Shown here: positions 10,369 to 23,468 of the stretch, piece by piece | Layout: each line of letters begins with the position of its first letter | How positions within the stretch are numbered: the stretch's first letter is position 1 | Assembly: GCA_030549335.1 (NCBI GenBank) | Contig: CM060187.1 | Location: forward strand, 7,316,001-7,380,000 | Direction of reading: 5' to 3' | From: Pontederia crassipes | Lineage: Eukaryota; Streptophyta; Magnoliopsida; Commelinales; Pontederiaceae | Length of the DNA stretch: 64,000 nucleotides | Program-made: the position numbers and the translations under genes | Notes under the pieces: model-generated | Databases searched by the model: none | What the model saw: the letters and a program-made list of their open reading frames with translations, nothing else | Told to the model about the DNA's origin: nothing

Positions 10369-13300
10369 ATGGCCTCGCCGCGAGACGGGCACGAACGGGG
10401 ACAGGAAGCAACGGCGGCGCCGGAGCAAGCACACGAGGAGGAAGAAGACAACCACAGCAATGGCGACGAGGGCGAGGCGCAAGATTGTTTCTTCGAGTCC
10501 CTCGACCACGTCCCCTCCGGCGTATCTTTCTGCGTTCGCCTCCCGTCCTCTTCCTCTTCCGACGAGGACGACGACGAAGACGACGTCCGCATCTCCTTTG
10601 CCTCCGCCATTGGCCCTCCCGCGGACTTCCGCTCCCTCACCTTCGGCAGGGATAGCGACCTCGGGGACATACCGGAGCACTACGACGCGGACCTGGACGG
10701 GAAGGACCTCGCCGGCAGTCGACCGTCGTCCGCTGGCTCCAGCGGCTTTGACTACGGCGTTTGGATGGCGCAACCAATGTTCGTCAAGGAGCGCCGCCGC
10801 CGCCTCCTCCAAGGCATGGGCCTCGCCAGCAGGAAAGACCTCGCCGCGGCCCTCCGAACCATCAGCAGCCGCCAGGTCGTGCCACCCATTCCGGAAGCCG
10901 TGGCGTCGTCGGCCTCCGCAGTCGCCCCGGTGTCAGGTCCCACATCGGCCACAACGCCGCCGCCCTCTGCAACGCCGTCGTCGACACAGCCGGCACTCGC
11001 CAGGCGTCGATCAGATAGCCATTTGGACAACCATCGTCCGTGCCCAGCCCCATCGCGCGCGACCTCGGCGCCTCCATCCTTCTGCGACGAGCGTGCTCCC
11101 CGGAGACGACTTGGGGCAGGCAGCGAGGGAGGGGAAGACGACGGTCAGCTCACGGAAGAAATGTGCGGGATCAAAAACCTGGATACCGGGAAGGAGTTCG
11201 TGGTCAGCGATTTCGGCAAGGACGGCAACTGGGGCCGTGTCAACGACACCCGGACCGGCGTCCAGCTCTCCACGGAAGAGTTCGACCGCTTCTTCGGCTA
11301 CTCCCCCATCATCAAGGAGCTCATGCGTCGGGCGAACCTTGGAGGTGGCAGCAGCGTGCCGCCGGTGGATCCGAAGCTAAGTCAGTCCATCCGCACGAAG
11401 AACCTCAAGTCCGGCAGCAGGAAGAAGGGAGGCGGATGGTTGAAGAACATCAAGTTGGTCGCCAACTCAGTGACTTGGCTCATAGCAGAGAAGGAGAAGG
11501 GGGACGCCGGGGCGAAGGCCAACGGCAAGTCCTCCTCCGGCGAGGGCTCGTCGGAGTTCATGAAGGTTCGCCAGCACGGCAAGTCCCACAAGGAGCTCAC
11601 CGGCCTCTACATGTGCCAGGAGATACACGCCCACCAGGGCTCCATATGGGCCATGAAGTTTAGTACGGACGGGAGGTTCCTGGCCAGCGCCGGCGAGGAT
11701 CGCGTCGTTCAGGTGTGGCAGGTGCAAGAAAGCGAGACATCGTCGTCTTCGTTAAGGAACCAAGACGTTCGCTCGCCGAGTTCTTCCCGTCAGCTGGTGG
11801 CATCGCCGGAGTGGTCCCCTGTGCTGGGGACGCAGCAGTCGAAGAAGGCCAAGAAGGGAAAGAGCACCAAGAGGTCCCTCCCTAACTACATTGTTATGCC
11901 GGAGGTCATCTTCTCCCTCTCGGAGAAGCCGTTTTGCTCGTTCGAAGGCCATCTGGACGATGTGCTCGATCTCTCCTGGTCCAGATCTCAGGTACATTAG
12001 TGTCTTCTTGTTTATTTAGTTGCAAGTTGCAACACTTCATTATAAGCATACATCAACAGTTCTTCGTGAGCTTTGCCATTGATTCTATCTTTCCCTTGAA
12101 ACTTCAATGCCAAACCAGATAAAATTCTAGAATTGGTTGCACTAGTGAATTGTGTGGCCTATATATAAATGGATGGTTCTGCATTGCTGGTTCAAATACT
12201 GGCACACCCACCTTTTCTTCATTTGCATATCATGCTGTGGCAACCCATTTTTAAGTACTCGTCCAGCGTAGGCAATAAATATCTCTTCAAACATGCAGCA
12301 CTTGCTATCATCATCCATGGATAAAACAGTTAGATTGTGGGACTTGGAAACCAAGACTTGTCTGAAGTTGTTTGCACATAACGATTACGGTAAGTTAACA
12401 GTGTCATCATTTTACTCTTTCACCTTTGCTTTTGACCAAATCAGTGGAAAGATTTGCTACATCTGCAGATTTTATAAGTTTTTTGTTCCTTAATATCCTT
12501 TGTCTTTCATGGTGGAACCGTGCAGTGACATGCATCCATTTCAATCCAATGGATGATAGCTATTTCATCAGTGGCTCTCTGGATGCCAAAGTCCGTATAT
12601 GGAATGTACCTGCTCGCCAAGTTGTTGATTGGACCGATCTCCATGAAATGGTTACTGCTACATGCTTTACTCCTGATGGACAGGTGCAATTCATTGATAA
12701 TGTTTCCTATATTTGTTCAATATCAAAGGCTTTTCCCTATTGACTGTGGTTGTGCTTTCCAAATTTCTGGAAGGGTGCAATTGTTGGCTCACACAAAGGG
12801 AGTTGCCGCATATATAAAATCTCTGGTATGAATCTGTGGTTCCAACTTCTAAGCAGTGTGCATCTTTTTGTGTTTTTCACTTTCTGTTTCACTATAGTTA
12901 AGAGAGCTATCAATTGTCACCACTCACAACCTTCTTGTAATACAAAGGAATTATTCAGTCACATATATAATTGTGGTATCAGATGCCAATCACTGGAATT
13001 TGGAATCTAATTAAGCATCAATAATACACTTCTCATCAATTTAGTCATGAGCATAACACTATCTACATTTGTCTCTATTATCATCAAGCTGGCTTCCTAA
13101 ACTAAAATACTCTTCTTCTTGTATTTAACAAGATTCAGATTATAAACTTTCTCAAGAATGTCAAATAGATATCAGGCACAGGAAAAAGAAGACACATGCA
13201 AAGAAGATTACAGGATTCCAGGTACATGAAGTGAAATTCTTTTACCTACCAGGTTAAGAAGACATTGATATTTTGTTCAGGTCTATCTCAGCTAAAAACT

Positions 13301-14374
13301 GTTTTCACATGTTGCTAGGCTTACAATTGCTTGCTTTTATACTCTATATGCCATAATTCTAGATGACCAATTTATACTCAAACAGTTTGCTCCGGGCAAT
13401 CCATCTGAGGTGTTGGTCACATCAGCTGATTCACGGATTCGGATATTTGATGGCGTTGATATGATTCACAAAATTAGAGGTAGAAGTTACAAGTAATGTC
13501 TTGCATTATGTCAATAGTCCACAACCTTCTCAAACCTTTCTACAAGTAAAGCATTTGCTAGAAGAGATGTTTATGATACATGAAACTTGAAGCATGCATC
13601 ATTTCGGTTTTAAGTGGAAACTTGTTGCAAAAATTTTAGTTCTTTTAATGCTTGTCATGAGCAGCAACTTTTCCTGCATACTTATTTCTGCTGCTCCACA
13701 ACGTAGGGTTCAAAAATACCAGCAGCCAAATATCCGCATCATATACTTCTGATGGAAAACATGTCATTTGTGCAAGTGAGGATTCACATGTATATGTATG
13801 GAAGCGAGAACAGCCACGCAATGCAGGCTCTGCAAGTAAAAGCAAAGGTTGGTCTACCACCAGATCATACGAGCACTTCTACTGCAAGGATGTGTCTGTC
13901 GCAATCCCCTGGCCAAATGTTGGAAGCAACTGCTCCCCAATATCCGTGCCACAATTGTCTGGGAGGTTTAACCAACCGGACTGCCTTGGTGACTCCCAAA
14001 GGTCCACGTCCACCTTAGATGATATATTCCTTGGTAGCAGAAGCGATAGCCCGGATCGTCCGCCCCTTTCAAAGAAGAGCTCAGAGCAAGTTTTGCCTTT
14101 TTCAGATGATCCCCACAACCTTTCTCGGTCAGGGTCACACATAGGCAGCGAATCATTTGCTTCAGCCTCTAGGTCACAACGGTCTATGGATCCTGCTTAC
14201 TCGTCGTCTTCCTTTCCATCCTGGGGAGGCAGCATCGGGGGCAGGGCTAACAATGTGGATGGTGCAAATGCATGGGGTCTCGTCGTCGTGACGGCAGGCT
14301 TGGGAGGTGATATCAGGGTATACCAAAACTTTGGCATGCCCCTTCGGCTGAGTCGGCAAACCAATCTGTTCTGA
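10369..14374 (+). CDS. WD40-repeat protein (plant WDR44-like transducin family), 924 aa, 7 exons
   Basis: Exons: 10369-11991, 12299-12389, 12526-12683, 12774-12825, 13133-13221, 13386-13479, 13707-14374. All introns are GT..AG and the joined frame has no stop. Residues 1-260 are acidic, serine/proline-rich and probably disordered. A conserved plant block follows at about 265-325 (MCGIKNLDTGKEFVVSDFG.. and FDRFFGYSPIIKELMRR), then a basic linker. WD repeats start near 420 (AHQGSIWAMKFSTDG), 524 (FEGHLDDVLDLSWS..VRLWDL), 570 (VTCIHFNP..VRIWNV), 614, 666 (KITGFQFAPGNPSEVLVTSADSR split into two exons) and 704, with a last blade near 892. A roughly 150-residue serine-rich insert separates the last two. 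WD40 propellers are protein-interaction scaffolds; human WDR44 binds Rab11, but a trafficking role here is only by analogy. The ATG at 10369 is chosen because it opens the frame of the conserved block. Base composition falls from a very GC-rich exon 1 to AT-rich later exons. Confidence 0.9.
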
Positions 14375-15089
14375 TGAAGCTGTTGCTCCAAAGTGTTCCA
14401 GTTCTTTTTTTTTTTCCTTCTGTTAATCAGGTTTTGGTAACATTTTTTTTTAGTGCTAGGAGGATTTCAGTCTCAACATTGGCACAAGTTCAAGATAACT
14501 TGATTTTGTTTCCTTAGCTTTGGTCAGTTTTATATTTATATGGAGAGAAAAACAGCAGTTCACCTTTCTAGGTACGAGTGAGGGGGTATTTGGTTGCTCT
14601 CTCTCCGGTCCTCCAGATTTCTAAGTGCACAATGTATGCGATTATTGAATAGTATAATTAACAGGCTAAAACACATTCTTTTGTCTTTTACGACAATTTA
14701 TGCATGCGGTATGCAAATTGATACAAGACAATCTATCTAAGAGAAAATAAATCAAAATCCAGGTGCCTAAAATCTAATAACATTTCCAAGCATTAACAAG
14801 TCGGTAAGCATTATAGATGATTACGTCTTTCTTATCTTATTGGCTTCCCATCCAAGAAAAGAATGAAGCACTAACAAGTTGCAAGAGAGTGCAGACATTG
14901 ATCACAACACAAACAAACGTTCAGGCTTTGTTTTACAATTAACTACTGAAAAACTGTTATGAGGTGGTGAAATCAGAGATCGAATAGTAGTTTGCGACTA
15001 AAAAGTTCAAGTAAATTTTAGGGATGACCATTCAACTTAAAACATCATCCAATCAAATTTGATTTGTAACACAAAAATTTAGGAATGAC
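14375..15089. other. WD40 gene 3' flank
   Basis: Contains the presumed 3' UTR of the WD40 gene and AT-rich spacer. There is no open frame and no recognised repeat. The poly(A) site is not assigned. The stretch ends at the AATAT target duplication (15090-15094) of the next retroelement. Confidence 0.5.
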
Positions 15090-15094
15090 AATAT

Positions 15095-17248
15095 TGTAAC
15101 GCCTCCAAATCGACACTTGCCACGTGGTGAAGATCAACCTAGGAACGTTATGACCTTGACCATCTTATTGACCAAGTCTCAGTCAAGAATTGAGATACGT
15201 CAGTGGAAGAAAGAATAAAAATAAAGAGAAATTATATTAAGCGCGGAAGTTTAAGGAACAAGGGTTACATCATCTCTTAAGGTCATGAGTTCTACATCAG
15301 AAATTCGTAATGCGGAAGGGCAATAAATCACTAAATAGGCCATGTGGTTCATGTGCTTTCTTGTCGTCAGAGCCTCACAGTAGCACATCTACTCCACATC
15401 ATCACTGACTCAGCCCTGTGAAAATCAAGCATAGGGGAGGAGGAAACACAGGGGAGGAGGTCCTCTCGTAAGCTTCACAGTCTAATGGAAAATCATATGA
15501 GTATACAGTGCATAACTGTTAAATAGGATAAATTAGAATCGGTGAGATAATTAATCTTGATCAGAAATTAAGCATGTAGTCATTAGAACAATAAAGAAAA
15601 TCAATGAATAATGATAAACAGTAATATCATGGTAAAACATAGTAACTTCGAATCAAGAGGAAATTCATTAATCGTGATAGAGATCATGACAATACTTCAC
15701 ATCTTACTTGCATTATTTGAACATCTTTTTTTACCTTGAACTTTACTTATAAATCATATAACTTTAGGTGCCTTTAGATTCTTTGATATCATGCTTGCAT
15801 TACTTGCACATTATCCCGTACCTTGAACTATGTTTATAACTTAGATGACTTTAGGTGCCTTTAAATTCTTTGATATCATGCTTGCATTACTTGCACATTC
15901 TCCTTTACCTTGAGCTATACTTATAACTCAGATGACTTTCGGTGCCTTTAACTTTATCATATTGTCATTCTTTCATACTATAGCGGTGATTGGATCAACA
16001 AAAGGGTAAATCAATAAAAGGATTTATATCATAGAGTGGGAATAAATCTCAATGAAATTGTCTTTAGATTCAGTCATATAAATAATCGATCAGAAGGGGA
16101 AACAAGTAATCACTATATCACAATCTAGATTTAGAAGTAAAAAATTTATGGGTCAAACTCGAGGGTTGGTCGACCTATTTCCCTGGTTCGGTCGACCGAT
16201 CTGTGCACTTGGGCGAATTAGTGGGAGGGTCAGTCGACCGATTTCTCTAAGTCGGTCGACCGATCCATACACTTCATGGGTAAGGGTCGGTCGACGGATT
16301 TCCATAGGTCGGTCGGCTAGTCGGTGTACTTCATGGACGGGGTCTGTCGGTCGGTTTCTATAGGTCGGTCGACCGATCTGTGCATTTCATGGGTGATGGT
16401 CAGTCGACCGAATTGTGTACCTGAGCGAACGCAACAAGGCATCGGTCGACCAATCCATTGTTGGTCCGTCGACCGGACTTTCAGTATTATACATTGTACA
16501 GAACATGCAGAATTTCATAAATTTCTATTCTAGGTGTGTCACTGCATCAAAGCAATCATCAGAACAAGACAATGGTAAACCGAACACCTTTATCTAAACA
16601 ATCAGCATCAAGTTTCGAATCAGAGGGAACATTCATTTCCGTTATTTATTCGATCATGAATCATTTTGCAAAATCATCACAGCAGCATTTTGATCAAATC
16701 CTATTCATAGTTATGCAGGGTGATTCCAATTTCACCGACCTATATTTTTGCTTGATCCTCAGTGTTGAATTGTCGGTATCAACGGGTGCATCCCCCTGTT
16801 GTCCTGGCGCGTAGTCTCCTTCCCTTGGAAGTTCATCGCCTGCAGAGCAATCCAAATCGAAGAGGAATGTAAGGAGCAGGTGTAGGGATCAATGCATGAA
16901 GGAGAAAGAGAGATGAACCCCTATGATCCTTATGAAAATTGTGTTGCAAAAATGTTCACGGATGTAACCTCCTTCAAACATGTGTGAGGTGCCAAAGAAA
17001 TGGGAATGAGCAATCAACCGGGGGGAAAAGAATTTTTCTGCTAGTGTGGGTGGAGAGAGATTTTGGCATTGATTTCCTCATTAATTTCCCACATCTGTAT
17101 TATTCTCTCCATAATTGCCATTATCTCCACTTAATTGCTTAATCACCATTCCATATTTTTAGGGATTCACATATTTACTTCCCTAGCTAGCCGTTTCTGT
17201 TATTTGATTTTTATTTATTTGTTTATTTATTTATTTTTTTTGGTGTTA
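15095..17248 (-). repeat. 3' LTR of the LARD-like element
   Basis: Starts TGTAACGCC and ends GGTGTTACA on the plus strand. It is nearly collinear with the LTR at 21352-23468. It contains a palindrome array at 16165-16475 with GTCGAC-type cores at about 16169, 16191, 16233, 16255, 16290, 16312, 16346, 16368, 16403, 16445 and 16468. The short frames at 16148-17142 lie in the LTR and are not genes. Confidence 0.85.
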
Positions 17249-17455
17249 CATCATAATCTCCTTAGAAGAAAATTCGTCCTCAATTTTTGCATGAGGTGGA
17301 GGACTTACTAAAAGATGTGGGAACTCTTGGCGCATTCCCAACTCGAGCTTCCATGTTATCTCTTCGTCGTGGTGGAACGCGAGGCTACTTGGACAATGGG
17401 CACATGCTTGTTCTTTCGACGTTGTACCTTGCGTTCCATAATATGAGTCCGACAC
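17246..17455 (-). pseudogene. Gypsy integrase C-terminal/chromodomain remnant
   Basis: The 69-residue frame contains FHHDEEITWKLELGMRQEF followed by PHLL and, near the end, KIEDEFSS. This matches the end of chromovirus Pol, where the pattern is WRHH..EEATWELE..MR..YPHLF. It sits directly upstream, on the element strand, of the polypurine-like tract and LTR, where the end of Pol belongs. The region just upstream (17456-17500) has further similarity in another frame, so it is frameshifted and dead. Confidence 0.7.
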
Positions 17456-20400
17456 TTAGCAAAAGTGAGGTCTGCGACTAGATTAGACCCCTTAATCAGA
17501 ATGATTTAACGTTATCATGCTTGTACTTCTTCAGTAGTAACACTTGAAATACGTAATGCACTCCTCCATAAGAAGAGGGTAGTATCCACCTACATGTAAT
17601 ATTGCCGACTAACTTTAATAGTTCATCACAGCGAGGAATAATTGCTCCTTGCTTACTTATTTGCATCGCCATCATATATGAAACTTTCAGTAGTGTCTGC
17701 TCGCCATCATTAATAATGTTGCTCGCATATATCTTCGTATGTGTAGCTCTTCTACCTTCAATCCTTTCTTACTTAGTTCAACCTTCTTAGAATACCCTCT
17801 ATACTCATGATATTCTCTTTGCCTACTTTACCATATTGAGTGGGTGAACAGTAAAGTTAATAGTACAATTGAACTATGTCTTAAAATAATTGAATGGTGA
17901 TCGTTATCATAAGCAAATTCGATCAATTGTAAATGATCATTCTAGCTACCATGTCAATCAAGTGTACATGCCCTCAGCGTGTGTTCCAAGGTCTGGATAG
18001 TTCTCTTATCTATCAAAATTTCAGCGTATATTATTATAATTGTTTGGGTCAATAACCTCCTTAAAAGGAGTGTTAGTGAGCATGCTTATTATTATTTTCA
18101 ATATGAACTTAACGATCAAAAACTTATATTTACTCTTCTGAAATTACATTCAATTATAATTTCCAACATCATTTATACTTACTATCTTTTCTTTTATCTT
18201 TATATTTGACCTATCCCCAACCTATAATAATTGTAGTTAGATACAAGTAATTGGTCACACCAACATAAACTTGGGTCTTTGTACTTTCCATCAATTATAT
18301 TTTTCAACATTGCATCCCTTCCTATGGAATCTTTATATTTTCTAGATCGTTTAACTTTGGAACCCATAGAAAAATTTATTATTATTTCATAACTTCATGA
18401 GCTCTCAGGATCATTGTGAGTTAAATTACAATATGGGCATTAATCTGATATACATCTGACATTCATAGCTATTGAGTTGACATCCATAAGGGTCGAGTAC
18501 TCAATGTCAGTAATTTCTTTGGATTCGATGAAAGTCTACGCTTAATATTGTCCAATGCTGATATTCTAGTGATACAGTGTGATGATAGTTGTTTGGAGAT
18601 ATGATCAATTGGCCTTCATCTTAAATCAGATATCTTGAGGAATGGAGCAAAGTACAAACTATCGGTAATTGTCAAATGAGACAATTATATTTGAAATCAA
18701 TCGAAAGTCTTATAAATCATTTGAGGATGGATCGCTCTTGGCAATCTATATCATTGGAATAAGATAATTCATTGATCAATGTCGTTCAATATCTTGCCTG
18801 CATCTCGATCCCTTGTATCAATACTTCTTTCCATGATTTAATAATGGGAGTTAACTTTAACTTCTTGGTTTATCTTGCATTGTCTTCTATTGATCTTTCC
18901 GTTGCAATATCATGTCGTATAATTTTATAGGAGGCTAGTGGTTACATATTACCACGTCAAGTTCTTTTCTTTTCAGGCGGAGTATCTTTCAAATTCATAT
19001 ATGAGGAATAAATCGGTATAAATAGTTATATAGGAGTGAAAAGCACCCAAATCGATATTATCATCAAATGATATCTACATTGGGGGGTCGATCAGTCAAT
19101 AAAACACATGGTAAAATCCAACCCATAATGAACACAACAATTTATGCATACTACATAGCATAAGTCCTTAGTACAACATCATGCATGCAGACAAACACAT
19201 GGAATGAATTCAAGCAATAAGGTAGGAAAAACAAAGCAATCACCAAAATAAAAGACAAGCAATCATCTTTATCGTTTGCACATTGTCCATTTTCATAACT
19301 TACCATAGTCCATTTTCATATCATACTTTAGTCCATTTTCATATATTGCATTGGTCCTTTTTCATACAATTGTCCATCTTCTTAACTTGACATCAATAAT
19401 AAGAATCATAACTTCGTACATATTCATCCTTATCATTCTTAGACATATATCAACATTAAACCTTTAAGAAGAATCATGGGTATTTGTTCCTCATTCATGG
19501 TTTGTCCTTCATGTTCTTTCATTCGTGTTCTTTGTTTTTAAGGATGAAGTCCTTTCATACCTCTTTTGGCCATTCATTCTTCCATACTTTCGTTCGTTAG
19601 AAGAGCTCTTCTTTCCTTTAGGGTATACCCTTGCCGGCACACCAAGCGCAACTATTTAGACCATCATGGATCAGTGGGGGATCAGTGCCACGACCAATCT
19701 TGTTGGGGAAGATGACCTCACAAGGCGAAAACATCTGTAAGACTGTGGATGACCTCGCACTAAACGGCAACATCCCTCATTGGAGATGACCTCGCACTAG
19801 GCGGCAACATCCGTAAAGATGAGGATAACCTTGCACTAGTCGGAAACATCCCTCAAAGGAGATGACCTCGCACTAGGCCATAACATAAGTGAGGATAAAC
19901 TTTGTGCTAGGCGGAAACATTCCTCAGAGGAGATGACCTCGCTCTAGGTCATAACATGAGTGAGGATAAACCTTGCACTAGGTGGAAACATCCCTCGAAG
20001 GAAATGACCTCGCTCTAGGTTGGCATAACTTTTCTCCATTATAGTGGATCTCTCTTTCGACCTATAAATAGATTAAGGCCGTATTGAGCATAGCTCTGAA
20101 TTATCTTTAAGTTCATTTCATTTGATAATAAATCGGGTGGGCAGAAGCTTAATAAATCAGAGAGTTCGACTAGGAACATATTCCTTCTATCCACATATCG
20201 AACACCCGAAAGTCAAACGGCAGTTTATTTCTAGTTTATTCAGTGGTCGTCCGGACGGGGAAGCGGACGCTCGTTTATCAATGTCTTTCAATCAACTAAA
20301 AAGGGATTGTGGTCGATCGTTTGATATTCATTCTTAATTCAAACCAATGTGACTTTTGAGTCTTTTAAATTTCTATATTTGTTCACCCATATATTATACA

Positions 20401-21335
20401 TGATTCATAGACAACCAGAGTATACCTGAATTCTTTCCCATTGAAAACTATAAAATTTTTTAACTTCGTTAATAACTCTTAGCTCAATATGAGGTAATAA
20501 AAATTCATATAACTAGTTTGTATATCCTTAGTTCCATTATTAACATAAGGTAAGGTCACATGATTTGAGCATAACAATTAAAATTCCTAGTTTCATTATA
20601 AGGTAATCAAACTAAGAATTCTAATAAGTAATTTGGATTTGCTTAGATCCTTTACTAAATAATCCATACTTATCCCTATAAATTAATACATTCAGCGTTA
20701 ACTCGATAACTCAATGAAACCACATAAGTCATAATAATATATCATAACTTAGGCATGTTTAATTTCATATAATTTCACTTCTACTATTTGGAACTATCTC
20801 ACACATACTTGTTGTGTTAGTCGAATCTTTTACTTACTCTTATATTTCCCTCCTTTCTCTCATAAATCTACATCTCTTTGCAATATGCCTACTCATTTCC
20901 CTCTTCATATTGCTACAGTCAGCAAAAGAAGTCCGTGAGTAGGGTGATCATGAAAGAGATGGAAAACATGAATTAGAAGAAACAAAATTATTTCTTATAT
21001 TTTATTCTCTAAATATCTATAAGACTGATTCTTTGTGTAGGTATAATCATCCACATGCATTACTTATTCTTTCCCAATTTTTCATAACCTTTATGACCCT
21101 TTTTGCATAATCACTAATACCCTTTTAGGTTGATTCCTACCATACAAAATAACTTCCTTAGGAATCAACCACTCATATGAAATATGTATCAATACATCAA
21201 TAAAGAATAACACAAAGCAAGAAAAATCTTACTTGTACTTTACGGTGGAGGGTGTGGCGACTGCTCGGCGAAAGCACATGAACCATTACCATACTATCTT
21301 ATACAATAGGACGTCAAGAGAGTCCTAACTTTAGG
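17456..21335 (-). other. Interior of the LARD-like element, non-coding
   Basis: I see no gag, protease, RT or integrase motifs on either strand. The short frames at 17602-18209 and 20122-20337 look fortuitous. The recognisable content is a tandem repeat at 19708-20031 and the leader before the primer site. Parts of 19080-20100 have the texture of another LTR and could be an old nested copy, but I cannot place its ends. Confidence 0.5.
19708..20031 (+). repeat. Tandem repeat, about 37 bp unit, roughly nine copies
   Basis: The core GATGACCTCGCACTAGGCGG followed by AACATCC recurs every 32-40 bases. Alternating units read GATGACCTCG and GGATAAACCTTG, so the higher-order period is about 71-76 bases. 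Copies have diverged by substitutions and small deletions. Confidence 0.8.
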
Positions 21336-21347
21336 CTCTGATACCAT
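21335..21347 (-). promoter_or_regulatory. Primer-binding site (initiator tRNA-Met) of the LARD-like element
   Basis: The plus strand carries GGCTCTGATACCA a few bases left of the LTR start TGTAACGC at 21352. It is the same primer choice as in the gypsy element at 6289. Its survival in an element with no coding capacity fits trans-mobilisation. Confidence 0.8.
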
Positions 21348-21351
21348 AAAT

Positions 21352-23468
21352 GTAACGCTCCCAAATCGATTCCCGCCACATGGCGAAGACCAACCTAGGA
21401 ACGCCACGAACGCTATGACTTTGACCATCTTATTGACCAAGTCTCAGTCAAGAAATGAGACACGTCAGCGGAAGAAAGAATAAAAATAAAGAGAAATTAT
21501 AGTAAGTGCATAAGTCTAAGGAACAAGGGTTACATCATCTCTTAAGGTCATGAGTTCTATATCAGAAATTCGTAATGCGGAAGGGCAATAAATCACTAAA
21601 TAGGCCTTGTGGATCATGTGCTTTCTTGTAGCCAGAGCCTTGTCGCAGCACACCTACTCCACATCATCACTGACCTAGCCTTGTGGAAATCAAACATAGG
21701 GGAGGAGATCCTCCCGTAACCTTTACAGCCTAGTGGAGAATCATATGAGTATACAGTGCATAACTGTTAAATAAGATAAACTAGAATCGGTAAGATAATT
21801 TATCTTGATAAAAAATTAAGCATGTAATCGTTAGAACAATAAAGAAAATAATGAATAATGATAAGTAGTAATATCATGGTAAACCATAGTAACTTGGAAT
21901 CAAGAGGAAATTCATTAATCGTGATAGAGATCATGACAACACTTGACATCTTACTTGCATTACTTGAACATCTTTCTTTACCTTGAACTTTACCTATAAA
22001 TCATATAACTTTAGGTGCCTTTAGATTCTTTGATATCATGCTTGCATTACTTGCACATTCTCCCGTACCTTGAACTATGCTTATAACTCAGATGACTTTA
22101 GGTGCCTTTAAATTCTTTGATATCATGCTTCCATTACTTGCACATTCTCCTTTACCTTGAACTATACTTATAACTCAGATGACTTTAGGTGCCTTTAACT
22201 TTATCATATTGTCATTCTTTCATATTATAGTGGTGATTGGATCAACGAAAGGGTAAATCAATAAAAGGATCTATATCATAGAGTGGGAATAATTCTCAAT
22301 GAAATTGTCTTTAGATTCAGTCATATAATCACTATATCACAATCTATATTTAGAAGTAAAGAATTTATGGGTCAAACTCGAGGGTTAATCGACCTGTTTC
22401 CCTAGTTCGGTCAATCGATCTGTGCACTTGGGCGAATTAGTGGGAGGGTCAGTCGACCAGTTTCTCCAAGTCAGTCGACCGATCTATACACTTCAAGGGT
22501 AAGGGTCGGTCGACCGATTTCCATAGGTCGGTCGGCCAGTCGGTGTACTTCATGGACGGGGGTCCGTCGACCGGTTTCTATAGGTCGGTCGACCGATCTA
22601 TGCATTTCATGGGTGATGGTCGGTCGACTGATCTGTGTACCTGAGCGAACGCAACAAGGCATCGGTCGACCGATCCATTGTTGGTCCATCGACCGAACTT
22701 CAGTATTATACATTGTACAAAAAATGCATAATTTCATAAATTTCTATTCTAGGTGTGTCACTGCATTAGAGCAATCATCAGAACAAGACAATGGTAAACC
22801 GAACACCTTTATCTAAACAATAAACATCAAGTTTCGTATCAGAGGGAAAGTGATTCATTCATTTTCGTTATTTATTAGATCATGAATCATTTTGCAAAAT
22901 CATCACAGCAGCATTTTAATCAAATCCTATTCATAGTTATGCAGGGTGATTCCGATTTCACCCACCTATATTTTTGCTTGATCCTCCGTGCTGAATTGTC
23001 GGTATCAAAGGGCGCATCTCCCTGTTGTCCTGGCACGTAGTCTCCTTCCCTTGGCGGTTCATCGCCTGCAGAGCAATCCAAATCGAAGAGGAATGTAAGG
23101 AGCAGGTGCAGGGATTAATTCATGAAGGAGATAGAGAGGTGAGTCCCTATGATCCTTATGAAAATTGTGTTGCAGAAATGTTCACGGATGTAACCTCCTT
23201 CAAACATGCGTGAGGTGCCAAAGAAATGGGAATGAGCAATCAATCAGGGGGAAAAGAAATTGATTTTTCTGCTAGTGTGGGTGGAGAGAGATTTTGGCAT
23301 TGATTTCCTCATTAATTTCCCACATCTGTATTATTCTCTCCATAATTGCCATTATCTCCACTTAATTGCTTAATCACCATTCCATATTTTTAGGGATTCA
23401 CATCTTTACTTCCCTAGCTTGCCGATTTTGTTATTTGATTTTTATTTATTTATTTATTGGGTGTTAGG
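21352..23468 (-). repeat. 5' LTR of the LARD-like element
   Basis: Nearly collinear with 15095-17248, with small indels (for example near 22327 and 22850). The expected terminal CA has become GG just before the AATAT duplication. It carries the matching palindrome array at about 22380-22700. Several cores are better preserved here than in the partner (GTCCGTCGACCGG near 22563 versus GTCTGTCGGTCGG near 16342). Confidence 0.85.

Larger units (their letters stand above)
15095..23468 (-). mobile_element. Non-autonomous gypsy derivative (LARD-like), nearly complete, with target duplication
   Basis: Two similar LTRs (15095-17248 and 21352-23468) flank a 4.1 kb interior. AATAT occurs directly before (15090-15094) and directly after (23469-23473), a perfect 5-base target-site duplication. 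The primer-binding site complement GGCTCTGATACCA lies just inside the right LTR. At the other end of the interior is the gypsy 3' signature (GAGGACGAATTTTCTTCTAAGG on the element strand). The only coding trace is a chromodomain-like remnant at 17246-17455; gag, RT and integrase are not recognisable. Long LTRs with a mostly non-coding interior match the class called LARD. Mobilisation would need proteins from a related autonomous element. Confidence 0.85.

Noticed and set aside
10098-10655. 185-residue plus-strand frame and others (10301-11380, 11040-11663, minus 10275-10812) over WD40 exon 1
   Set aside because: They are out-of-frame products of GC-rich coding DNA with Pro/Arg/Ser-rich translations. 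The WD40 frame explains the region.
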